In this document: positions 16,879-24,217 of the stretch, in pieces
How positions within the stretch are numbered: the first letter of the stretch is position 1
Layout of the letters: every line of letters begins with the position of its first letter
Source: JBBQTQ01 sp038213135
Lineage (GTDB): Bacteria > Actinomycetota > Thermoleophilia > Gaiellales > Gaiellaceae
NCBI GenBank assembly: GCA_038213135.1
Contig: JBBQTQ010000023.1
Location: 1-33,240, forward strand
DNA length: 33,240 nt
Direction of reading: 5' to 3'
The notes under the pieces: generated by a model
What the model was told of the DNA's origin: nothing
The model's database searches: none
Seen by the model: the letters and a program-made list of their open reading frames with translations, nothing else
Program-made: the position numbers and the translations under genes

Positions 16879-19605
16879 ATGGGCGACGCGCAGGTAGCCG
16901 AGCGGGCGCTGGCCGCACTCGGCCGCGCCAGGCCGCGCGCGGCCACCCACGGCAGCCTCACCGAGGCGCTGACGGCCGTCGCGGCCACGGCGCTCGCGAC
17001 GACGGGTGCCGATCTCGTCGTCGTCCGTGTCCTCGGCGCGGACGGCACGCTGGTTGCACGCGTCGTCGCCGGCGGCTCGCCGGCGATCAGCCCCGAGATC
17101 GAAGGCACCCGGTTCCTGCTCGAGGAGCTCTCGGCAGAGGAGGTCGACACGCTCGACGCGCTGCCGGCCGCGGTGGCGCGGATCGCGGTTCGAGCGGGCG
17201 CGCGGGCGGTGCTCCAGCTGCCTGTCCTGCTGGCTGAGCGGGTGGTCGGCAGCCTCGAGCTTCTGCGGGGAGCCGGCGCCTTCGTCGAGGGCGAGCGAGT
17301 ACTCGCCCGGCTGGCCGCCGACGAGGCCGCACTGACTTTCGCGGTGCACGCCGGACGCGACGGTGCGACTGCCCTGCCGCCCGAGCAGGCGCTCGCACTC
17401 GCGGCGGAGGGCCTGACGGCCGGCGCGGCCGACGGGCAGGCCCCAGAGCTGATCGCTCGTCTCGCGGCGCAGGCGGCTGGGGCGCGCTCCTGCCTGATCT
17501 GGCGCGTCGAGGGAGCCGGTCCTGTGCTCGTCGCCGCCACCGACGGCGTCGAGGGAGGAGAGCACCTGGAGCTGCTCGCGGCGGCGGCGGCACGCGCACT
17601 CGAGTCGCGCGACCCCGTCGTGCTCGAGGAGGGGCCGCGCACCGGGGAGCTGACCGCGACCCTGCCGCTCGGCCGGCCAGCGAGCGGCGCGCTTCAGCTC
17701 TCCTTCGACCTGGAGCGGGCACTGAGCGACACCGAGCTGCATGCGCTGGCCGGCTTCGGGCGGCGTGCCGGCGAGGTGCTCCGGACGGGTGAGCGCACGC
17801 GGGAGCTCGCACACGAGCTCGAGCGCACGCGTGCCCTGCTCGCCGTCGTGGGCCAGGCGATCGCCCAGCTCTCGCTGTCGCACACGCTGGAGACCGCGAT
17901 CGATCGGGTCGCCGCCCTGCTCGGCGTCGAGCAGCTCGCCGTCTATCTCCGCGAGGAGGGGCGGCTGGCGGTCGCCGCCGAGAAGAACCTCGTCGGCGCA
18001 CACGCCGAGGTCGCGGAGCATCTGCTCGAGCTCGCGCTGGGACCGTTTCGCGCGCGTGGCCAGGTCGCCTTCGCGGGCGCGCTGGAGGAACCGAGGCTCA
18101 CGCAGGTCCGGGGCGCCCTCACCGAGACCGGAATCGAAGCCGTACACGCCGTGCCGCTGCTCGCGCACGACGACCTGATCGGCCTGTTCGCCGTGTACCC
18201 CCAACGGGGTCGCTCGCTGACCGAGGGCGAGGCCGACCTCCTGCAGGCGCTCGCCGGCCAGCTCGCGGTCGCCGTCGAGAACGCGCGCCTCCACGAGCAC
18301 ACGAAGCAGCTCGGGATGGAGCTGGAGGACGCGCTCACCGCGGAGCGGCTCACGTCGCGCCGGCTCGGCGCCCTCTACGAGATCTCGCGCTCCTTCGTCG
18401 AGGAGGAGCTCGAGGAGCTCTCGCTCGAGATGACCCTGGACGCGGTGGCTCGGACGATCGTCGAGCTGCTCGAAGTGGACGCCGCGGTGATCCGGACGCT
18501 CGACGAGCGCGGAGAGTCCCTCGTGGCCGAGGCGATCCACGTCGCCAACCCGCGGCTCGACCAGGCGGTTCGGTCGATCTTCGAGCGGCCCGAGCCGGCC
18601 ACCACGCCGGTCGTCCGGCGGTTGCTGCGTCGCGGCGTGCCGTTCCGGCTCGACCCGACGAACGCCAGGGAGCTCGCCGGGTCGCACGAGCTGCTCGTGC
18701 CATTCCTCGAGAAGGGCTCGACGGCCGTCGTGCTCCCGATCGCGACGCCGAACAACCTGCTCGCGTCGTTGACGATCCTCTCGCTCGATCCGGCGCGCCC
18801 GATCACGGCCGAGACCGCGGAGACCGCGATGTCGGTTGCCGCCCAGGCGGCGCTCGCGATCGACAACGCCCGGCTCTACCAGCAGCAGAAGCAGTTCGCC
18901 GACTCGATCCAGAGCTCGCTGCTTCCGCGTGCGCATCCCGACGTGCCGGGGCTCGAGCTCGGTGAGGCATACGAGTCGTCGGCGCGCCTCGACGTCGGCG
19001 GTGATCTTTACGACTACCTGCTGCTCGGCGAGTCACGGCTCGCGGTCGTGCTCGGCGACGTGACGGGGCACGGGATCGACGCGGCGGCAGACATGGCGAT
19101 GGCCAAGTTCGTCTTCCGCTCGCTCGCGCGTGAGCATCCCGAGCCGGGCGACCTGCTCGCCGCGGCGAACGAGGTCGTCTGCGGCGAGGTTGCGGCCGGG
19201 AAGTTCGTGACGATGCTGTACCTGACGATCGACGCGGAGGCGGGCGAGCTCGCGTGCGCGTCCGCAGGACACCCGCCGCCGCGCCTGCTCCTGCCGGACG
19301 GCGCCATGGAGCCCGTGCCTGCTCGGGGGCTCGCGCTCGGGATCGAGCCGAGCCAGACCTACGAGGAGGTGCGGCTGCCGTTCGCGCCGGGCACGACTGT
19401 CGTGCTGTACACGGACGGCGTCGTCGAGGCCCGTCGCGACGGCGAGCTCTACGGCGTCGAGCGGCTCGACCGGCTGCTCGTCGAGAGGAGGGCCCTGCCC
19501 CCGGCAGAGCTGGCCCGTGCGGTGCTGGCCGACTGCCGGCGCTTCGGAGGCGGCGTGCTCACCGACGACTGCGCGGCGGTCGTCGTCCGGCGGCTCGCCG
19601 TTTGA
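16879..19605 (+). CDS. GAF-domain sensor with C-terminal SpoIIE/PP2C phosphatase
   Basis: A 908-residue soluble signalling protein. The first about 660 residues look like a series of GAF-type sensor modules separated by helical linkers, the clearest near 320-480 and 500-660 (each ends with the VAVENARLHEH or LAIDNARLYQQ helix). A PP2C/SpoIIE phosphatase occupies about 672-908: FADSIQSSLLPR, metal-site GGDLYDY (about 707), GDVTGHG (about 726), YTDGVVEAR (about 843) and DDCAAVVV (about 895). Such proteins dephosphorylate anti-anti-sigma factors in partner-switching systems, but no STAS or anti-sigma kinase gene is adjacent. ATG 16879 has a CATACT hexamer 9 nt upstream. It overlaps the GDPD gene by 4 nt. 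Confidence 0.92.
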   Translation: MGDAQVAERALAALGRARPRAATHGSLTEALTAVAATALATTGADLVVVRVLGADGTLVARVVAGGSPAISPEIEGTRFLLEELSAEEVDTLDALPAAVARIAVRAGARAVLQLPVLLAERVVGSLELLRGAGAFVEGERVLARLAADEAALTFAVHAGRDGATALPPEQALALAAEGLTAGAADGQAPELIARLAAQAAGARSCLIWRVEGAGPVLVAATDGVEGGEHLELLAAAAARALESRDPVVLEEGPRTGELTATLPLGRPASGALQLSFDLERALSDTELHALAGFGRRAGEVLRTGERTRELAHELERTRALLAVVGQAIAQLSLSHTLETAIDRVAALLGVEQLAVYLREEGRLAVAAEKNLVGAHAEVAEHLLELALGPFRARGQVAFAGALEEPRLTQVRGALTETGIEAVHAVPLLAHDDLIGLFAVYPQRGRSLTEGEADLLQALAGQLAVAVENARLHEHTKQLGMELEDALTAERLTSRRLGALYEISRSFVEEELEELSLEMTLDAVARTIVELLEVDAAVIRTLDERGESLVAEAIHVANPRLDQAVRSIFERPEPATTPVVRRLLRRGVPFRLDPTNARELAGSHELLVPFLEKGSTAVVLPIATPNNLLASLTILSLDPARPITAETAETAMSVAAQAALAIDNARLYQQQKQFADSIQSSLLPRAHPDVPGLELGEAYESSARLDVGGDLYDYLLLGESRLAVVLGDVTGHGIDAAADMAMAKFVFRSLAREHPEPGDLLAAANEVVCGEVAAGKFVTMLYLTIDAEAGELACASAGHPPPRLLLPDGAMEPVPARGLALGIEPSQTYEEVRLPFAPGTTVVLYTDGVVEARRDGELYGVERLDRLLVERRALPPAELARAVLADCRRFGGGVLTDDCAAVVVRRLAV

Positions 19606-20372
19606 TCCGCCGTGCCGACGGCGGCGTCCTGCGGATCGGGCACAAAGGCGCAGCGGCGCGCGCTCCGGAGAACACGCTCGAGTCGTTCGAGGTCGCGCTC
19701 GCCGCGGGCGTCGACGCGATCGAGTTCGACGTCCTCGACCTCCACGACGGCACGCTCGTGTTGGCCCACTCGGACGACCTGCTCGAGGTCAGCCACGGAG
19801 CCGCCGCCGGGGCAGTGCGGCAGCAGACACTGGCAGCGTTGCGCCGCGTTGCTCCGGCATTGCCGACCCTCGACGAGGCGCTGGCCTTCTTCGCCGAGCG
19901 AGCGCCAGGTCTCGGCCTGCACATCGACCTGAAAGGGCACGGCTACGAGCGCGGAGTGGTCGACGCGGTGCGCGCGCACGGGCTCGTCGAGCGTTCATTC
20001 GTCAGCACCGTCCACGCGCAGAGCCTGTGGACGATCGGCGAGCTCGAGCCGGCGCTCGGCCGGGGGTTGACGTATCCCTTCGACCGGCGGGGCGCCTCAG
20101 GCAGGCGCGTCCTGGCGCCGGTCGTGCTGGCGGCGCTCGTCGGGTTGCGGCGGACGCTACCGCTGCGCATCGCGCAGCTGCTCCAGCGCGCGGATGCGGG
20201 CATCGCCGTCCTGCACCACTTCGTGGTCTCGCGGGCGACCGTGAACCGCTGCCATGCGGTGGGCGCGCCGGTCGTCGCGTGGACGGTCGACAGCCGCTCG
20301 GATCTGAAGCGGATGCTGCGCGCGGGCGTCGACGCGGTCGTGACGAATGATCCCGACCTGTTCTCAGGCTAG
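19602..20372 (+). CDS. Glycerophosphodiester phosphodiesterase
   Basis: It hydrolyses glycerophosphodiesters to glycerol-3-P and alcohols. In 256 residues one sees IGHKGAAARAPENTLESF, GVDAIEFDV, AHSDDLLE, GLHIDLKG and the C-terminal VVAWTVDSRSDLKRML and GVDAVVTNDPD. Two substitutions are notable: the usual HRG is HKG and the usual internal IEIK is IDLK, both conservative. No signal peptide, so it acts in the cytoplasm. TTG 19602 overlaps the phosphatase stop (TTGA). Fairly confident of the family, less so of the exact substrate. Confidence 0.88.
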   Translation: MIRRADGGVLRIGHKGAAARAPENTLESFEVALAAGVDAIEFDVLDLHDGTLVLAHSDDLLEVSHGAAAGAVRQQTLAALRRVAPALPTLDEALAFFAERAPGLGLHIDLKGHGYERGVVDAVRAHGLVERSFVSTVHAQSLWTIGELEPALGRGLTYPFDRRGASGRRVLAPVVLAALVGLRRTLPLRIAQLLQRADAGIAVLHHFVVSRATVNRCHAVGAPVVAWTVDSRSDLKRMLRAGVDAVVTNDPDLFSG

Positions 20373-20375
20373 AAT
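20370..20375 (+). promoter_or_regulatory. -10 element TAGAAT before the L,D-transpeptidase gene
   Basis: TAGAAT overlaps the GDPD stop codon and ends 7 nt before GTG 20383; no Shine-Dalgarno. Leaderless promoter likely. Confidence 0.55.
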
Positions 20376-20382
20376 CCCGCCC

Positions 20383-21480
20383 GTGCTGAAGCGGCTCGCT
20401 CTCACGATGGCTGTGCTCGCGCTCGCGGCAGGCGGCGTCCTGGCTGCGGGCGTGCTCGCGGGGACAGGCCCGCTCGCGACGACGGCGTCGACCTCGACGG
20501 ACACGACCGCGACGGCAACCACCGCGACGACCGCCGCGCCGACGACGGCGACAACCGCGACCACCACCGCGACCGCGCCTGCCAAGCCGAAGCCACAACC
20601 GAAGCCGGTCGCCCGCCTGCCGCTCGGCGTGAAGGTCGGCGGCGTCCACGTCGGCGGTCTGAGGCCGACCGTCGCTTACGAAGCTGTGCACGAGGCCTAC
20701 GCCTCGCCGCTGACGCTGCTCGTCGGCAAGCTGCGGCTGGAGGTCTCGCCGAGCAAGCTCGGCGTCGTCGCCTACGTGCAGAACGCGGTCGCGAAGGCGC
20801 TGCATTCGTCGCCCGGAGCCGACCTGCGCGTCCACGTGGTCGTCCACGCCGACGTGACGCGCGCCTACGTGGCTTCGCTCTCCCAGCGTTTCGAGCGCCA
20901 GCCGGTCGACGCTCGGGTCTTCCTGCGGAGCCTGAAGCCTGTGCTGACCCCGAGCGTGGTCGGCCGTCACCTCGACCTGAAGGCGACCGTCACGACGCTC
21001 GTCAAGGCGCTGATGGCCGGCCGCCGGACTCCGCTCCGCCTGGCGCTGACGTTCATCCAGCCGACGGTCAGCGACGTGAACTTCGGAGCGGTGATCGTCA
21101 TCCACCGCAACTCGAACCGCCTCTACCTCTACAAGGGCTCGACGCTGTGGCGGACGCTCGGCGTCGCCACGGGCCAGGCGATCTACCCGACGCCGCTCGG
21201 CCACTTCTCGATCGTCGTGAAGTGGGAGAACCCGTGGTGGTACCCGCCGGCCTCCCCCTGGGCCGTCGGCGCGAAGCCGATCCCGCCTGGGCCCGGCAAC
21301 CCGCTCGGTACCCGCTGGATGGGCCTTTCGGCACCGGGCGTTGGGATCCACGGCACGCCCGACTCCGGCTCGATCGGGTACTCCGCCTCGCACGGTTGCA
21401 TCCGCATGCTGATCCCCGACGCCGAGTGGCTGTTCGCCCACGTGGACATCGGGACGCAGGTCTTCATCGTCTCGGCCTGA
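20383..21480 (+). CDS. Exported L,D-transpeptidase (YkuD domain)
   Basis: It cross-links peptidoglycan between meso-DAP residues or attaches proteins to it. The 365-residue product has a signal peptide or anchor (KRLALTMAVLALAAGGVLAAG), a Thr/Ala-rich spacer (about 30-72), a PG_binding_4-like module (VGGLRPTVAYEAV, about 90-230) and a C-terminal YkuD domain with the catalytic ASHGCIRM (H337, C339, R341) and GIHGTPDSGSIGY. GTG 20383 gives a well-formed signal peptide and follows a TAGAAT hexamer. The next gene begins 2 bases after the stop. Confidence 0.94.
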   Translation: MLKRLALTMAVLALAAGGVLAAGVLAGTGPLATTASTSTDTTATATTATTAAPTTATTATTTATAPAKPKPQPKPVARLPLGVKVGGVHVGGLRPTVAYEAVHEAYASPLTLLVGKLRLEVSPSKLGVVAYVQNAVAKALHSSPGADLRVHVVVHADVTRAYVASLSQRFERQPVDARVFLRSLKPVLTPSVVGRHLDLKATVTTLVKALMAGRRTPLRLALTFIQPTVSDVNFGAVIVIHRNSNRLYLYKGSTLWRTLGVATGQAIYPTPLGHFSIVVKWENPWWYPPASPWAVGAKPIPPGPGNPLGTRWMGLSAPGVGIHGTPDSGSIGYSASHGCIRMLIPDAEWLFAHVDIGTQVFIVSA

Positions 21481-21481
21481 G

Positions 21482-22009
21482 ATGACCGCCGGCCGCCTGA
21501 AGTTCGGGGCGCAGGCGCTCGCGCTCGCTCTCGTCCTCGGACTGCTCTCGCTGCTCGTCTGGCGGGTCGTCCACGGCAGCCCCGGCCGGCCGGCGGGCAC
21601 GGCGCCCTCCTTCCGGCTCTCGCGGCTCGAGGGGTCGGGGCAGGTCTCGCTCGCCTCGCTGCGCGGCAAGGTGGTCGTGCTCAACTTCTGGGCCTCGTGG
21701 TGCATCCCGTGCAAGCAGGAGGCGGCGATCCTGGAGTCCGGCTGGCAGCGCTGGCGTGACCGCGGCGTCGTCGTGCTCGGTGTCGACTCGGAGGACTTCA
21801 CCGGGGACGGGAAGGCCTTCGCCGCCCATTATGGAGTCACGTATCCGCTGGTTCACGACGGACCGGGCTCGGTCAAGGACCGCTACGGGGTCACCGGCTA
21901 CCCGGAGACGTTCTTCATCGACGCCCTCGGGAAGGTCGTCCACTACATCGCCGGTCCGGTGACACGCTCCACGTTCGACACGAACGTTCGCAAGGCGCTG
22001 ACGGCGTGA
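21482..22009 (+). CDS. Membrane-anchored thioredoxin-like protein (TlpA/ResA/CcmG type)
   Basis: A thiol-disulfide reductase facing outside the membrane, expected to keep apocytochrome c cysteines reduced. Its 175 residues comprise an uncleaved N-terminal helix (about 10-28), then a thioredoxin fold with NFWASWCIPCKQE (active Cys74 and Cys77), GVDSEDFTGDGKAF and the cis-Pro region GVTGYPETFFID. It is followed with a 4-nt GTGA overlap by a CcmH-like gene and then ccdA, which supports a role in cytochrome c maturation. No CcmF/ResB-type gene lies in the window. Confidence 0.92.
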   Translation: MTAGRLKFGAQALALALVLGLLSLLVWRVVHGSPGRPAGTAPSFRLSRLEGSGQVSLASLRGKVVVLNFWASWCIPCKQEAAILESGWQRWRDRGVVVLGVDSEDFTGDGKAFAAHYGVTYPLVHDGPGSVKDRYGVTGYPETFFIDALGKVVHYIAGPVTRSTFDTNVRKALTA

Positions 22010-22452
22010 GGGCGGTCGCCGTCCTGATGCTCGCACTGACGCTGGCCGGGGCAGCCGCCTCAGCGACGAAGCCGTCGCTCGCGAAGCTCGAGGGCGAGGT
22101 CATGTGCCCCGTCTGCAAGACGCCGCTCGACCAGTCCGCCTCGCCCGCCGCCACGAGGATCAAGCAGTTGATCGTCCACTGGATCGCACTCGGGTGGAGC
22201 GAGGAGCGGATCAAGAGCACGCTCGTCGCGAGCTACGGGCCGGCGATCCTGGCCGAGCCGCCGAAGTCGGGCTTCGACCTGCTCGCGTGGCTCCTGCCGA
22301 TCGCCGGGATCCTGGGCGGGGCGGTGGTGCTCGGCGTGCTGGCGCGGCGCTGGAGCCGCGCGCGCGAGCCTGCGCCGGTGCTCGCGGGCCTTTCGCTCGA
22401 TGCCGCGCTCGACCGCCGGGTCGACGAGGAACTGGCTCGGTTCGAGGGCTAG
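22006..22452 (+). CDS. ccmH: CcmH/CycL-type cytochrome c biogenesis protein
   Basis: It is an apocytochrome thiol oxidoreductase/chaperone of cytochrome c maturation. The 148 residues include a signal peptide (RAVAVLMLALTLAGAAASA), the redox motif MCPVCKTPLDQS (C34 and C37; family LRCxxCQ), IKSTLVASYGPAILAEPP corresponding to the family's FVxRYGDFVL region, and a C-terminal membrane helix (LLAWLLPIAGILGGAVVLGVLA). GTG 22006 overlaps the TlpA stop. Its TAG is immediately followed by the inserted element that separates it from ccdA. Confidence 0.9.
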   Translation: MRAVAVLMLALTLAGAAASATKPSLAKLEGEVMCPVCKTPLDQSASPAATRIKQLIVHWIALGWSEERIKSTLVASYGPAILAEPPKSGFDLLAWLLPIAGILGGAVVLGVLARRWSRAREPAPVLAGLSLDAALDRRVDEELARFEG

Positions 22453-22671
22453 ATGGTTGATGCCCCGATCTCACGCGTTCGGTTGCGCGATCTGGCGTGT
22501 CTGGGCCGCGAACCCCTTCCGGATGCCGGCACAGCCGGCCTCCGCAAGGTGTCCGCTTCGCGTCGCCGGGCCGCCACCGATGCTTCGAGCATCGCCGGCG
22601 TGCCGCCGCCGCGACCCAGAGCGACCAGCTCGCGCCCCGAGGCCGGCGATCTCGTGGCATCACCCATCTAG
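22449..22671. mobile_element. MITE-like insertion (215 bp plus CTAG duplication) between ccmH and ccdA
   Basis: CTAG occurs at both ends (22449-22452 and 22668-22671). Just inside are imperfect terminal inverted repeats: ATGGTTGATGCCCCGA (22453-22468) and, read on the other strand from 22667, ATGGGTGATGCCACGA; 14 of 16 match. Removing one 219-bp unit restores ccmH TAG followed directly by the ccdA ATG. The inside has small palindromes (CGATGCT-TCG-AGCATCG, GCCGGC-ACA-GCCGGC). It encodes no transposase. Both strands happen to be open for 72 codons but look non-coding (Arg/Pro/Ala-rich, no motif). Confidence 0.75.
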
Positions 22672-23379
22672 ATGGCCGGAAAGCTGCCGCTGGCGTTCCT
22701 TTTCGGGCTGATCTCGGTGATCACGCCCTGCGTGCTCCCGCTCGTGCCGGGCTACCTGTCAGCGGTGTCGGCTGTCGAGGCCAGCCGGCTGGGAGAGCGG
22801 GGAGTGGCCCGGCGCGTCGTGCTGGCGAGCATCCCGTTCATCCTCGGCTTCACGATCGTCTTCGTTGCGCTCGGAGCGGGGGCGGCGGCGATCAGCGGCG
22901 TGCTCGCACCGCCGCGACGGTCGGAGCTGGCCGGCCTGATCCTGGTCGTGTTCGGGCTCGCCTTCACGGGCCTCCTGCCGATCCCCGAGCGGCTCGTCGC
23001 GCCGGGGCTCGTCTCGAGCGCTCGCAAGCGCGGCACGGTCTTCCTCGGCGCAGCTTTTGCCGTCTGCGCTGCGCCCTGCATCGGCCCGATCCTCGCCGGA
23101 GCGCTCGCGCTCGCGAGCCAGCGCGGAACCATCCTCCAGGGCTCGCTGTTGCTGCTCGTCTACTCGGCCGGTCTCGCGATCGCTTTCCTGCTCGTGGCGA
23201 TCGCGTTCACGCGGGCGATGGGCGCGCTCCGCTGGGTGCGCGACCGCTACTTCTATCTCCAGGCGGTCAGCGGCGTCCTCCTCGTCGGGCTCGGGTTGCT
23301 CTTCTTCTTCCACAGGGACTGGTGGCTGCGCGTCGTCCTGAACAGGTTCCTCGACGCGATCGGGCTCGGCCAGATCTAG
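22672..23379 (+). CDS. ccdA: CcdA-type cytochrome c biogenesis/thiol transporter
   Basis: A six-helix membrane protein of the DsbD/CcdA family that carries electrons from cytoplasmic thioredoxin to extracytoplasmic partners such as the TlpA and CcmH proteins encoded just upstream. The two redox cysteines lie in VITPCVLPLVPGYLSA (C20) and AVCAAPCIGPILAGAL. The length (235 aa) is normal. ATG 22672 follows the last base of the MITE-like element, whose end therefore supplies the region just before the start codon. It converges with DUF309, overlapping by 4 nt. Confidence 0.93.
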   Translation: MAGKLPLAFLFGLISVITPCVLPLVPGYLSAVSAVEASRLGERGVARRVVLASIPFILGFTIVFVALGAGAAAISGVLAPPRRSELAGLILVVFGLAFTGLLPIPERLVAPGLVSSARKRGTVFLGAAFAVCAAPCIGPILAGALALASQRGTILQGSLLLLVYSAGLAIAFLLVAIAFTRAMGALRWVRDRYFYLQAVSGVLLVGLGLLFFFHRDWWLRVVLNRFLDAIGLGQI

Positions 23380-23714
23380 ACCCGCGGCGGCGGCAGCTCG
23401 AGCGATCCGCCGGCGACGAGCTCTGCCGCCAGGCGTACCTGCTCGAGGATCGAGGCGACGTCGACACCGCGGTGCTCGGGCGCGAAGGCGCCGAGCCGGC
23501 GCGCCGCCTTGGCCAGCTGCCGCTCGCAGCCGACCCGGTTGCCGCGCCCGGCCTGATACCAGGCAACGGCGACGTGCACCAGGCCCTGGTAGAAGTCGCG
23601 CTCCTCCGGGAGTGCGTCACGCCAAGCGAGCTCGAGCGCCTCGTGCGCGGCGAAGAACTCGCCCCGGCGGATCAGCTCGAGACCGGGCTCGGGGCTTGGA
23701 GACCCGCCGATCAC
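23376..23714 (-). CDS. DUF309 family protein
   Basis: A small helical family of unknown activity. The 112-residue product has the signature LIRRGEFFAAHEALELAW, carrying the HExxE-like motif (HEALELAW), and FYQGLVHVAVAWYQ, as in the family. The GTG start at 23714 is separated by only 17 nt from the divergent receiver-like gene. GAGACT ends 6 nt before this GTG on its own strand, overlapping the TAGTCT of the opposite gene. Confidence 0.88.
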   Translation of the reverse strand: MIGGSPSPEPGLELIRRGEFFAAHEALELAWRDALPEERDFYQGLVHVAVAWYQAGRGNRVGCERQLAKAARRLGAFAPEHRGVDVASILEQVRLAAELVAGGSLELPPPRV

Positions 23715-23719
23715 GGTGT

Positions 23720-23725
23720 TAGTCT
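23720..23725 (+). promoter_or_regulatory. -10 TAGTCT within an overlapping divergent promoter
   Basis: TAGTCT ends 6 nt before GTG 23732. On the minus strand GAGACT (23726-23721) ends 6 nt before GTG 23714. Two leaderless -10s thus occupy nearly the same bases on opposite strands. Confidence 0.5.
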
Positions 23726-23731
23726 CATCGC

Positions 23732-24046
23732 GTGGCGACCATCCTGCTCGCAGGAGTCGACCTCTTCTTTCGAGGCAAGCTCGAGGCCCTGCTCCCGGGT
23801 CATCACTTCATCACCGCGGACAGCGTCTCCGACCCCGAGCTCGTGATCGCGGACATCTCCCGGATCGACCCGGACGAGGTCGCGGACACGTATCCGGACA
23901 TCCCGATCGTCGGCTATACGAACCACACAGACACCGCCGGATTGCGCCGCGCACACGCTGCCGGCTTCGACCAGGTGCTCGCCAAATCGGCCCTCGACGA
24001 GCAGACTCCGCAACTGATCGAGGAGCTCCTCTCGACGGTAGAGTAA
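23732..24046 (+). CDS. Stand-alone receiver-like protein (104 aa), possibly a pseudo-receiver
   Basis: The fold resembles CheY: a strand ATILLAGVD, a strand ELVIADIS with a possible phospho-acceptor Asp, IPIVGYTNHTD with the switch Thr, and QVLAKSAL with the conserved Lys. The usual pair of N-terminal acidic residues is reduced to one Asp (GVD), and the protein is slightly shorter than CheY, so phosphorylation is uncertain. There is no output domain. It is divergently transcribed from DUF309 and sits 171 bp before the ferredoxin gene. Confidence 0.65.
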   Translation: MATILLAGVDLFFRGKLEALLPGHHFITADSVSDPELVIADISRIDPDEVADTYPDIPIVGYTNHTDTAGLRRAHAAGFDQVLAKSALDEQTPQLIEELLSTVE

Positions 24047-24102
24047 GGCCCTCGTGCCCCTTCCAGCACTACTTGCCGGCTTCTGGCCCGCTATTACGCG
24101 AC

Positions 24103-24168
24103 GCCAGGTTTCACCCTCGTCCTGGACCAGGCAACCAGCCTGGCCTGCGGACGAGTGCGGCCCCTGGC
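24103..24168 (+). ncRNA. Nested-hairpin leader upstream of the ferredoxin gene
   Basis: Three nested stems: GCCAGG (24103-24108) with CCTGGC (24163-24168); CTCGTCC (24116-24122) with GGACGAG (24149-24155); CCAGGC (24127-24132) with GCCTGG (24138-24143). It lies in the 171-bp gap before the TTG start. It may be a cis-regulatory RNA or a terminator for the receiver-like gene; no T-run follows. No known class recognised. Confidence 0.4.
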
Positions 24169-24185
24169 TTGGTGCTAGCGACCCG

Positions 24186-24207
24186 GAAGCTCGACAGCAT
24201 CACTGGA
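24186..24207 (+). repeat. Copy 2 of the 22-bp dispersed repeat
   Basis: Identical to 14115-14136. Here it ends inside the ferredoxin ribosome binding site region, with GGAAGGAG at 24205-24212, 5 nt before the TTG start. Confidence 0.85.
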
Positions 24208-24217
24208 AGGAGCACGG

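Noticed and set aside
16858..18936. 692-codon minus-strand open frame
   Set aside because: Antisense shadow of the GAF-SpoIIE phosphatase gene; no domain, composition typical of reverse GC-rich coding.
20470..20600. Tandem ACC/GCG repeats suggesting a repeat array
   Set aside because: They encode the Thr/Ala-rich linker of the exported L,D-transpeptidase, are irregular, and have no spacers, so not CRISPR or a tandem-repeat locus.
20002..21801. 599-codon minus-strand open frame
   Set aside because: It runs across three well-supported plus-strand genes (GDPD, L,D-transpeptidase, TlpA-like) and has no recognisable domain.
22453..22671. 72-aa frame ATG to TAG between ccmH and ccdA
   Set aside because: It coincides with the MITE-like element; its ATG and TAG are the terminal repeat and the CTAG duplication. 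The opposite strand is equally open and neither resembles a protein family.
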